Assembly: GCF_918797505.1 (NCBI RefSeq)
Contig: NC_092794.1
Location: forward strand, 68,609,345 to 68,673,344
Reading direction: 5' to 3'
DNA length: 64,000 nt
Source: Bemisia tabaci
Taxonomy: Eukaryota > Arthropoda > Insecta > Hemiptera > Aleyrodidae
Under the pieces are notes generated by a model. That model did no database searches. It had not been told where the DNA came from and saw nothing but the letters and a program-made list of their open reading frames with translations. The translations under genes and the position numbers were made by a program. Positions within the stretch are counted from its first letter, which is position 1, and each line of letters opens with the position of its first letter. Below are positions 23,483 through 32,994 of the stretch, one piece after another.

Positions 23483-23750
23483 GGGCTGATTGTTGAAATT
23501 GGTAGACAAAGCTATGGACAAAAAAGACAAAAAGGATATGGAGATATCCTATTGGTGGAGGCAGGTGGTTGCAATAGACAAAAGAGGTAGGTAATAGACT
23601 AACTAACGGCAACTCACGAGAGACACTTTAGTTGGTCCATCATTTTCTCACTTAGTCTATAAGAACCACCCAAATTGACGGATAGGATCAATCCGTACTT
23701 TTTACGTCTTCTGTGTCTATCTTTGTCCATCAGTTCCAACAATCAGCCCA
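23483..23750. mobile_element. Family B element, copy 3
   Basis: From GGGCTGATTGTTGAAATTGG to CCAACAATCAGCCCA. The internal words AGACAAAGC, TGGTTGCAATAGACAA, CACGAGAGAC and the mirrored right half are complete. No clear target duplication. Confidence 0.85.
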
Positions 23751-24289
23751 AAGAGGTGTTTTTCATCGATATGCTGATCGGAATATCTATAAGTATTCCT
23801 CACCTCGCCGAGGAAAGCTTGGCTTCTTTTCGAAAAAATAAGCCCCTTGGACTGAAATTTGACATCATCGCAACATCGACGGAGGGCAAAGAAAGAGTAA
23901 TAGGAAAGCCGCCCCAAAAAAGAACGAGAAACTAACAAACGTTTGTAAAAATCTCGTCACTTGGAGGCCTCCATGAGCGATTTCGTTCACCGTTCTGTTC
24001 CATCCACTCAAATAACTCTGGGCAACAGGCTCCCTGCCGGAGCGATTCCATGCGTCTTCTATGCTGTATTTACACACGGCGAGGCCAGAATGCACTTTCG
24101 ATCAAATTAATTTCAGATCCCACGCGCTCCGCACACGCGCCCGCGGCCCAGCGTTGTCAATTTTCGGCCAAGGATTTTCATTTTTTTTTTAAATTGATAT
24201 CATACAAACGGATGATGAAACAACAAGCGCTCGGAATCGACCAGAATCAGCCTTACTACATTTGGACGTATTTATACGGAAAGAAACTA
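23751..24289. other. No gene recognised
   Basis: Mixed DNA with an 11-base T-run near 24181. Frames here extend into the neighbouring family A palindrome and are not taken as genes. Confidence 0.4.
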
Positions 24290-24516
24290 CACTGGAAAAA
24301 AAACACATTGGATCTAAAGTCCAGACTCTTGAAAACATTGACAAGAAAAAATACTCTTGATTCAATCGGATTTTTGCTTGAATCAAAACGAAATCCGCTT
24401 AAATTAAGAGGCTTGGCTCTTGATTTAAGCTTGAATCCGATTGAATCAAGAGTATTTTTTCTTGTCGATGTTTTTAAGAGTCTGGACTCCAGATCCAATG
24501 TGTTTTGTTTCCAGTG
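24290..24516. mobile_element. Family A element, copy 6
   Basis: 227 bp with ends CACTGGAAAAA and TTTCCAGTG and TA on both sides (24288-24289, 24517-24518). The arms are close to the family consensus, suggesting a young copy. Confidence 0.93.
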
Positions 24517-24999
24517 TATGTTGCAAGTAAACCCTTTTGCAGATAGTACAGTGCCTTTTAACATAAGTACGTTGATTTGGACAGAATTTAATAGAAACGC
24601 ACCAAGTTTTTGAGGAGACAAGGAGGATCGTCAGACGGTAGGCTAAAGACGGAGAGCTATTCAGTTTTAAACGAGGATTAATCGGCAGACGAACCGATTG
24701 GAGACTTAACCATACCAGGTCTATTGCATGCAAGAGGTACAGCCAAGTGACTGAACTTCCACGGGGAATATTTGCACAAAAATCCCAATAAGCACATTAA
24801 AAAAGTCTGAAATCCACTCCTGAGCTCTCAATCTGCGAAGTTGTCTAACTACGCCCGAGTTAGTCAACGTAATTTCTTGAAAACTTCCTTAATTTTTCTT
24901 CTCTATTATCAGAACATTCTGTACGAATTTTAAGCTGTAAAGCTGACATGTTTCCATTCGACATAATAAAATGGGAACGGAAATTTCAAGACACCACGC
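24517..24999. other. No feature recognised
   Basis: Unannotated sequence between two elements. Confidence 0.4.
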
Positions 25000-25509
25000 A
25001 ATGGAGATGTTGCATGTGTGAGGAATTTGCGATTTGACTTTTGATTCTTGTGTAAAAGTTCGCGAGAAACACGATGGTGCCACTGGTTTTCTCTGAAATC
25101 ATCTCCCAAGCTCAAAAAAAGCTCTCAAGTTGAGGCCAAAATGGAGTGGATATCCCGCGCTATCCTGAGAGTCCACCTTTACATCAAGACGAACTCTCCA
25201 TGAAAATGATAGGGAGCAAACACATTAGCAGGGATGCCGTGTTTTCAGTCTCCGAGTCCTCAAATAAAGTGGCAGCCCTATGAATGTATTTGCTCCCTAT
25301 CTTTGTATGGAGAGTTTGTCTTGATGTAGTTGTGGACTCTCAGGATAGCGTGGGATATCCCCTCTATTTTGGCTTCAACTTGAGAGCTTTTTTCGAGCTT
25401 GGGAGTTGATTTCAGAGAAAACCAGTGGCACCATCGTGTTTCTCGCGAACTTTTACTTAATAATCAACAATCAAAACGCAAATGCCTCACACATGCAACA
25501 TCTCCATTG
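25000..25509. mobile_element. Family C long fold-back, copy 3
   Basis: 510 bp, from ATGGAGATGTTGCATGTGTG to its inverse CACATGCAACATCTCCAT. Both arms are complete, making this the best reference copy of the family. The outermost bases CA/TG extend the inverse by two positions. Confidence 0.9.
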
Positions 25510-25979
25510 GTTTCACACTTTGGTCATCGATATATTGTCTCCAGACATTGCCCACCATTTGGCAGCCAGGAGATGGACCTGAACAAACTTTTGGAGACGG
25601 GCGCTCAAGGCGGAGGCGCGCACCGCTTGAGCCCACAAAAATTATTCACGGAATTATAAATCACTGAAAAGAGGCTGGGGGGGTCCGGCGTGGTTACGAA
25701 TCGGAGGAAGGTGCAGTTAGCGAGGGGTGTTTGAGAGGTTTCCATAGGATTCCTCCGAGTTGGGTCGGAACGAGCGCAGCCTTGACGATTTGACGGATCC
25801 TACACACTCGGGCACTCGGGCAGGCGACTCGGGCGAGTAGGCGGTTATGTTTCACTCGGCGAGTGGGCGCCTACCAGCCAGTGCGCCTATACCTTCCACG
25901 GCAACGTCACGTCCTCGCCGTTGCCACGCGTCACCCGTCTGTCAGTGTCAGGTGCCTATTGGTGAGAAAAATCAAAGAG
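25510..25979. other. No gene recognised
   Basis: GC-rich in parts (25590-25640; 25800-25930), with CTCGGGCACTCGGGCAGGC near 25807. No domain seen. Confidence 0.4.
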
Positions 25980-27068
25980 ACCAGCTGAATTATCACAGAT
26001 TGTCAGAAAGTTGTCCATCAAAGGCCATTTTCTGCTCCCTGAGGCTTCAAATTTTGAAATACCTTGTATTTTCTGTCCTTAGAGGATCGAATTTTGTAAT
26101 TTTTACCCGTCCGAGTGTCAAATTTTAGAATACCTTATAAGAAACCAGTTGAACTACCACAGGTTGGCTGCAGGTGCTTAGACACAAAGTCATTAAACAG
26201 CAGAAAAAAAAAAAAAAAAAAAACTACCACAGGTTGTCAGAAGGAGGACGTCTTCCACCAAAGGCCATTTTCTACACCCTGGGGCTTCAAATTTTGAAAT
26301 ACTTCGTATTTTCTGTCCGTGGGGGATCAAATTTTGTAATTTCTAATCTCCGAGAGTCAAATTTTAGAATACCTTATAAAAAACCAGTTAAGCTACCACA
26401 GGTTGTCAGAAGGGGGATTTGTTCTACCTAACGTCATTTTATGCTCCCTGGGGCTTCAAATTTTGAAATACCTTGTATTTTCTGTCCTCATGGGATCAAA
26501 TTTTGTAATTTCTACCCCTTCGAGTGTCAAATTTTAGAATACCTTATAAAAAACCAGTTAAGCTACCACAGGTTGTCAGAAGGGGGATTTGTTCCACCAA
26601 ACGTCATTTTATGCTCCCTGGGGCTTCAAATTTTGAAATACCTTGTATTTTCTGTCCTCATGGGATCAAATTTTGTAATTTCTACCCCTTCGAGTGTCAA
26701 ATTTTAGAATACCTTATAAGAAACCAGTTGAACTACCACAGATTGTCAGAGGCAGGACGTGTTCCACCAAAGGTCATTTTCTGCTCACTGGGCCTTCAAA
26801 TTTTGAAATACCTTGTATTTTCTATCCTTAGGGGATCAAATTTTGTCATTTCTACCCGTCCGAGTGTCAAATTTTAGAATACCTTATCAGAAACCAGTTG
26901 AACTACCACGGATTGTCAGAGGGAGGGCCTAGGCCATTTTCTGCTTTCTCTATTTTAAAATTTTAAAATTCTCGGTATTTTCTGGCCCTTAGAGGGTCAA
27001 ATTTTGTATTTTCTGCCCCTCCGAGCGTCAAATTTTAGAATGCCTACCTTGTATTTTCTGCTCTTCCG
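25980..27068 (+). repeat. Satellite-like tandem array, about 170-bp unit
   Basis: Six units start with ACCAG(C/T)T at 25980, 26144, 26383, 26553, 26723 and 26893; the last three steps are exactly 170. Each contains CTACCACAGGTTGTCAGA, TTCAAATTTTGAAATAC, CTTGTATTTTCTGTCC and GTGTCAAATTTTAGAATACC. Units 26383 and 26553 differ at only a few positions, so expansion there was recent. The last unit degrades towards 27068. The second unit is lengthened by a poly(A)-tailed insertion. Confidence 0.92.
26167..26221 (+). mobile_element. 5'-truncated SINE insertion
   Basis: 55 bases beginning GCTGCAGGTGCTTAGACAC and ending in about 19 A. The 15-base word AACTACCACAGGTTG stands on both sides (26152-26166 and 26222-26236), a target-site duplication. 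The insert body (GACACAAAGTCATTAAACAG) matches the 3' end of the SINE on the minus strand at 59082-59335. The poly(A) tail and long duplication are signatures of L1-type retroposition. Confidence 0.88.
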
Positions 27069-28064
27069 AGGGTCAAAGGTTGAAATAACTTATGTCCTGA
27101 AAAAAAAACGGTTTTCTTGAGGACTTGAAATACGGGGTAAAATGATATAATTCGTCATTTTCCAGATGATAGGACGTAACGTCATTTCATCGTGGCAAAA
27201 CGTCCACACGCGAATAGAATTTTTACGAGAAAACCAGCGGGCATCTCCTGTTGAAAATTTCACTAGTTCATCTTCGGATTACAGTCTGAATTCAGCGAAA
27301 TTTTGGACAGAAATTGCGCAGTCATATTCTTGAACGAAACAGTTAAGTTTCAGACAATTTTGCGGCCCTGGAATGGAGTTACGACCCGGGGTCTGTGAGA
27401 TGACGAACTCCAACTTTATTCCTGCCTGATTCTGTAGCCTTTACCAGAAATATGCTTAAAACGCAACCAGACTGCCCGCCGCGATCTTCCGCGCCAAATA
27501 CATTCTATTCGCAACATTTTATTGAGAGAAGAACCCGTTCTTTGTCAAATTGCCACTAATCATCCAAAAGACTCCTAGAGATCATTTGGATCATACAAAA
27601 CCGTCCGCTTTTACATCAATTACATAAAAAGGGTATTTTTCCTTTTTATGCTAGGCAAGACAGCCGTACGTAAGTGCTATCTTCTTCATGCTTTCGCGGT
27701 CGCCTTTTGGACACACAACTAACACATTTTTAGTTTAGAAATTGGCAGAAGAGGGCGGCAATTTACTTGAAAGCACTGTTTGCATTGGCTCTCTGGAGGA
27801 ATAATGTAACTTACGGCTATTTTGCCTGAAACTACGTATTGTGCGCACTTACGGCTTTCTCACATGTCTCGTTTTTATACGATTAAGATGAATTTTGCTG
27901 TTTTACCTATTTCAGTGATTGCATCTAAAAGACATTAAACAAATTTTGAAGGAAACTTGAATTAGATCATTTTGACACTTACTGCTGTCTTCGCTATCAC
28001 CGCAGACCTTATTCCTCATGCAAAAGGGGCAACATGAGGTAACATACTCTTCTGAAAAAATTCG
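27069..28064. other. No gene recognised
   Basis: AT-rich DNA with no repeat match noticed. Confidence 0.4.
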
Positions 28065-28297
28065 CACTGGAAAAAAACACATTGGATCTAGAGTCCAGAC
28101 TCTTGAAAACATTGACAAGAAAAAATACTCTTGATTCGATCGGATATTATTACTGATCAATTACTGATCAACGAAATCCACTTAAATTAAGAGGCTTGGT
28201 TCTTGACTTAAGCTAGATTCTGATTGAATCAAGAGTACTTTTTCTTGTCGATGTTTTTAAGAGTCTGGACTCAGATCCAATGTGTTTTTTTCCGGTG
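28065..28297. mobile_element. Family A element, copy 7
   Basis: 233 bp with ends CACTGGAAAAA and TTTTCCGGTG and CG on both sides (28063-28064, 28298-28299). The left inner part has a local duplication, ACTGATCAATTACTGATCA, at about 28151-28169. Confidence 0.92.
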
Positions 28298-28949
28298 CGG
28301 CATCAGATGAAAAAAATCGCACTACCTAATACTGGGTGCGCTTGGTGTGGGCGCTTCGGAAAAGGAACTTTCGGAAAAAGTTGGCAACGCTGAAAGTGAC
28401 ATTGGAACACTAACTTCGCGCCTCCAAGAGTTGAGCCGAGCCCAGGTGCCCACCGATGCTATCCACCATCCATCCGAGCCCCGATCTGAAACTTTCCTAA
28501 CGACGGAACTAAGTTGCTAACGAGTTTACCCACTCACAATCAGTATACGTATACGCATCTCGGAGCAACATCTCTCGTTCTTTCTTCGATTTTATTTGGG
28601 AGTTGCGGGGGTCCCTTGACCTTTGGGCAATCAATTGATGCCCACTGTGACGTGCGACGGGTCACATGTCCCTGGTTTATTGGTCATTCTGTCGACTGTC
28701 ATTCGAACCTGTTCAAGCCTGATCGAAAGAAGGATATCACAAGCACTTTGCTAAGAGATTTGTCACATAGCTCTTTCTGATTCACTTAGAGACCTCGCTC
28801 TGTTATCTCCCCTACACGTGAAAGTTACTTTCGGAAGTCAACGCACGCAAATTCGCGTCATGATGGCTGATGACAAAAGAGCTGAAAAATAGGTTTTGCA
28901 ATCCTAACCTAATTTGCAAAAACTCGCCTCGTAAAGCCGGAGACAAAGA
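28298..28949. other. No gene recognised
   Basis: An 88-residue frame at 28514-28780 has no known motif. Confidence 0.4.
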
Positions 28950-29145
28950 GAGCTGTCCATTGGTATCTTGGGTATAGTGGAAGCTTTTATTGCCGAAACT
29001 CCAAAATTCAACTGATAGTTGGCCTACCTACTGGGTGGATTTTTAACAACGTTTTGGGTTTTCCGTTTTGAAAACAGACCGAAGATCGATAGTTAACTTG
29101 TTCGCCACAATAGCGTCCCCGAGGTGCATCATCAACCTAGTAGGT
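28950..29145 (+). repeat. Family N dispersed repeat, copy 2
   Basis: Ordered matches to 20041-20240 (CATTGGTATCTTGG, GTGGAAGCTTTTATTG, CCTACCTACTGGGTGGAT, AACAACGTTTTGGG, CATCATCAACC). Ends are not sharply defined. Confidence 0.65.
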
Positions 29146-29532
29146 AGGTCAAGAGTAAAAAAAAAGGTGTGAACACTGAAGACTGATGCCACCGAAGTCC
29201 TCGCCTCGACATTCATCAGTCATCATTTGGCGAATTTCATGCGCAACAAGTTGTTCTTCAACCATAATTTCGCGAAAAGTTGCGCTGCTTAAGTGTTCCA
29301 CTGCGTTGATTTTGATACAATTTGCGGTGAATCCAGGGCAGAAAAGAATGGAGAGACTGGGAAAATGCATTCCTCCGATTCAAATGTAGGTATTCACCGC
29401 TGATTATTTATTAAATGTCTTCAAGAAAACTAGCTGGCATTTTCTCTAGAAATTGTCAACCGAAGGCTAGGGTTATTTTGTGTTTTACTTGCCGAATTGG
29501 CCAAACTTTCGTGTTGAAATTTCGCTTCTGTG
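29146..29532. other. No gene recognised
   Basis: Two opposing short frames at 29149-29389 cover the same bases; neither has a motif. Confidence 0.4.
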
Positions 29533-29974
29533 AACTGGAAAAAAACTCCGGCCCTGGAAGCTGTACTTGCCGTCCGCGTTCCGGGCTCAAAAAGCCGAAA
29601 GTTCCGGGCATGGCACCTTAAGCAATCGAAGCTACGCTGCCGTACTATGGAAAAACGCCGTATGAGCCTTCAGACGTTGCCAAGTTTCCTCCGAGAAAAA
29701 CCGAATTTACTGGGAAAATTGTGAATACTAGCTATTTTCCAAAATTTTAAGACTATTTTGTACGCAATTCGATCTAAAATATCTGAAAATTTCAAGGAAA
29801 AATATGCATGAATGTTGTCAAAAATACGTGTTTTATCATGGGAAATTTGGAAACTCTCAAATGTTCGTACGGCGTTCTTCCTTAGCGTGGCAGTACGGCT
29901 CCAGCACCCGGAAGTTTCGGCTTCTGAGCCGGAACGGACGTTATGTCCGTATAGCCCGTAACTTTTTTTTAGTG
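29533..29974. mobile_element. Family L fold-back split by a family K insertion
   Basis: Left half 29533-29636 (ACTGGAAAAAAACTCC ... CCGTCCGCGTTCCGGGCTC ... AAGCAATCGAAGC). Right half 29894-29974 (CGGCTCCAGCACCCGGAAG ... TTTTTTTTAGTG). Family K copy 2 sits in the central loop. The halves mirror each other as in the intact copy at 22.4 kb. Confidence 0.82.
29637..29893. mobile_element. Family K element, copy 2, nested in family L
   Basis: 257 bp from CTGCCGTACTATGGAAAAAC to CTTCCTTAGCGTGGCAG. TACG stands on both sides (29633-29636 and 29894-29897). Removing the element and one TACG restores AAGCTACGGCTCC, matching the uninterrupted L loop, where GGAGCAATCGAAGCCACGGC is found in inverse. Confidence 0.93.
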
Positions 29975-30429
29975 TAAGCGTCTCGAAATGGTCGACGAAG
30001 ACATTAAGAGCGAGGAGCTTCAAGTTTTCTTGATTCTCGGGTTTTTTCACTCGTCGGTCGGGGTGGTCAATTAAGGGACTGATTTGCATAAAGCGCGGAC
30101 ATAAATATGAAGAGCGGGAGCGGGTGGGGGTGGGGGCGAGGGCAAGGGTTAGCCGAAAGGGACCGGGACCACCGTGGTCATCTGCGGAGCTCGCAGTACT
30201 GCACATTACAGATAGAATTTCGTACGGCACTTAGGAATAATCTAAATAACTCATTCGGGGAGGCCGGCTCGGCTCGGCGCGGGGGAGAGCGCGGATTCGC
30301 TGAGCGCGAGGCGAGTTTTATTGCGGCTTGGTCAAAACGCATGTGGATGAAGTCGGTGAATAATTCTTATGATGCCTCAGAAATCATTGCGCCCGCCGTG
30401 TGCACTTTTACTCCAGTCTTGCCAGATTT
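29975..30429. other. No gene recognised
   Basis: A G-rich stretch at 30110-30150 and GC-rich 30260-30310. No coding evidence. Confidence 0.4.
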
Positions 30430-30847
30430 ACTGGGGAAAAATTACGGGTTTTATAGACGTACCGTTTGTTCCAGGCTTGGAGGCCGAAAATTCCGGGTGC
30501 TGGAGCCGTAGCTTCGAATGCGCCAAGTGCTACACTAGGGAAAAGAAACACATTAGATCTAGAGTCCAGACTCTTGAGAAAAAATACTCTTGATTCAATC
30601 AGATTTTAGCTTAAATCAAAAGAAAATCCGCTCAAAGTAAGAGGCTTGGTTCTTGATTTCAGCAAAAATCCGATTGAATCAAGAGTATTTTTTCTTGTCA
30701 ATGTTTTCAAGAGTCTGGACTCTAGAGCCAATATGTTTTTTTTTTCCAGTGTACGCCCGAAATTTTTGGCCTCTGAGCCCGGAACACAGACGGTATGTCT
30801 ATGCAGCCCGTAGGTATGGCTTCCACGGCCGAAGTTTTTTTTCAAGG
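30430..30847. mobile_element. Family L fold-back split by a family A insertion
   Basis: Left half 30430-30532 (CTGGGGAAAAATTACGGG ... AGGCCGAAAATTCCGGGTGC ... CGCCAAGTGCTA). Right half 30752-30847 (TACGCCCGAAATTTTTGGCC ... GCAGCCCGTAGGTATGGC). The intact L copy reads straight through this point. Confidence 0.85.
30533..30751. mobile_element. Family A element, copy 8, nested in family L
   Basis: 219 bp with ends CACTAGGGAAA and TTTTTCCAGTG and TA on both sides (30531-30532, 30752-30753). The left arm lacks about 10 bases (AAACATTGAC of other copies). The intact L copy has GTGCTACGCCC where this copy has GTGCTA, element, TACGCCC: a direct empty-site proof of the 2-bp duplication. Confidence 0.93.
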
Positions 30848-31533
30848 TTCATATACATCTCTTCGCCTATCCTTTCTATACTAGCGCAGAATCAGAATCG
30901 TTGTTTCCCTAACGAAAGACCGAAACTCCATTTCAATGAGAAATTCCCGAATTCCCCCTCGCAAATTGCGTATTAAAAAGGAGAATCTCTGTAATTTAAA
31001 ATTAAAAATATAACTGATTTTTCCTCAGATTTCATGCAAAAAGTAGAGAATGGATAAAAATTTCACATTATATTTTTGTAAAACACGTTAATTATTTGAG
31101 TCAATTTGGCAACCTTGGAATGGAGTTACGTTCCTTCGTCCGGAAGAAGTTACTTGGTGTTTTACTTCTTGTTTTAAAACAAGATTATGGTTACTTTTCC
31201 TTACTGTGCACGGGCACCCGATATAGCGCCTTCAACATCCTTGAGATACTTCAAGCGCTACACCGTTACGCATATACGTTCTGATGTGCAAATTGCCTAT
31301 ACTGCGCCTGCCGAGGTGAACATCCTTTCTTGGATGCACACCAACCTAACCACCCGCGTTTCACGTAATTGTGCGATCGACCACATTCTGCATGCCTGCG
31401 TTACAGCAAACGTGGGAACGCCGATTTTTTGAAAATCGAATTATGAACAATTGGCGCGAGGTACTTCACTATTTTACATCCAAAATTAATCAAAAAACGC
31501 TGAATCGTCACTTGTCTGGCGTAAGGGTGTTTC
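30848..31533. other. No gene recognised
   Basis: Short frames at 31096-31432 in two phases; no motif. Confidence 0.4.
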
Positions 31534-31770
31534 CACAGTGGAAGAGAAGTCATGGGTCCAGAGTCCTGACTCTCGAAAACTTGAAAAGAAAATAAACACT
31601 CTTGATTCGATCGGATTTTTGCTTGAATCAGAGGCTAAGCCTCTTAATTCAGTTGGATTTCTTTTTAATTCAAGCAATAATCCGATTGAACCAAGAGTAT
31701 TTTCTCTTGTCAATTTTTTTGAAAGTCGGAACTCTAGATCCATGCAAGAGACTTTTTTCCCGAGGCAGTG
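31534..31770. mobile_element. Family A element, copy 9, strongly diverged
   Basis: The arms CAGAGTCCTGACTCTCGAAA and TTGAAAGTCGGAACTCTAGA, with CTCTTGATTCGATCGG and CCGATTGAACCAAGAG, keep the family order, but with many changes. Ends read CAGTGGAAGAG and CCCGAGGCAGTG. No target duplication can be fixed. The arrangement near the ends (AGAAGTC / GAGACTT) is closer to the GTCGC subtype. Confidence 0.75.
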
Positions 31771-32707
31771 GAAAAAAGAGAATAGTTTTTTCCCCTTTTG
31801 CGTAGTGCAGCCAGTTTAGTTTTTTGAAAAAAATTATACAAAAACTAATTGGAGTTGTTTGTAATAAATGAGACCTTCCACAGATTAATGCAAGATTAAA
31901 TTTGAAGAATTGTCATGGTTGAGACGTCAAGATCAAGAAATTTCGCTGTAAAGCCGTAACTGACGGAACATTTTGGGATCTTAATAATATGACACAGATT
32001 CTCAGAAATTCGTTCAATATAATTAAGCCATGCAACGTCATAAAAAAACGATTTCCAACGATAACTATAATTCTTTTCCTCCCTTAACGTGTTCTATGTC
32101 TGTGAAAACGTTGAAAAAAACTGGCGACACAACTGATCTCTTCATCATGAAATCACTCTTGGGTCGTTTCTGCATTAGGTAGGAACAAATTGTCCACTCG
32201 TGAGGCGCTACCGCTGTTTCTTGTCCACGTGACGAGAGTATGCGAGCCCGTACAGCTTAATGAATCTTTACTCAATTTAATGTCAACTTGGAGAGAGTTC
32301 TGTTAAAAAGTATAAGTCATAGATTGTGGGCTTGTAGCTTTTTCTTTTAATTTTGACAATCAAACGTCCGTGAGCGACGCTCTTGGAGTTCGAAAACAGT
32401 TATCAATAGAAAAACGCGTGATGCTAAGGGAGATCGCCTAAATCCGACAACATTACGAGCTACCTTCACATATCCGTAGCTTCTGATGTAGAATTTTCGA
32501 AGCTCAAGTTTAGTTGTACAATCATGTCCAAGGCAAATGTTGAAACCTGGGCACATCGCGAAGTGTTCACAAAATGTTGGTTGGGCCGATCCTAAAATGA
32601 ACGTAGACTCCTGGATTATCGCGGGCTGATCGCAAAAACCACCGTTTCATCAGATTGAAAAATTAAAAGAAACAAAGGCAAATGGGACAAAAAAAGATTG
32701 CCTAAAA
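31771..32707. other. No gene recognised
   Basis: AT-rich DNA without noted repeat match. Confidence 0.4.
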
Positions 32708-32994
32708 AAACAGGCAGGCCAAAAATCAGTACTTTTACAGTGCTTTTTCAGTACATTCCGAAGAAATTCAGTACCATCCTCAACAGTAAAATTCAGTACT
32801 TTTGCAGTACCCACATTTGACGAAATTCGATGAATTTCAAAAATTTGAATTTCTCGCTCGAATTGCGACAAAAATAACAAAAATTCCGGACCTCCTTGCG
32901 GAATTTCAGCACTTTTTCAGTACTTCCGGACCGTCCTTAAAAAATCAGTACAATTTCCGGACTTTCCAGAAATTCCGGAATGGTAGACACCCTG
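32708..32994 (+). repeat. Family J dispersed repeat, copy 2
   Basis: From ACAGGCAGGCCAAAAATCAG to GGAATGGTAGACACCCTG. All blocks of copy 1 are present in order. A short third piece, GGTTTTCCGGACCTGTAGAC, is at 48783-48802. Confidence 0.87.

Noticed and set aside
24050..24613. 187-residue open frame
   Set aside because: Most of it translates the family A palindrome, which is open in several frames on both strands wherever it occurs.
25980..27068. CRISPR-like array
   Set aside because: Units are contiguous 170-bp tandem repeats without unique spacers, in a eukaryotic genome.
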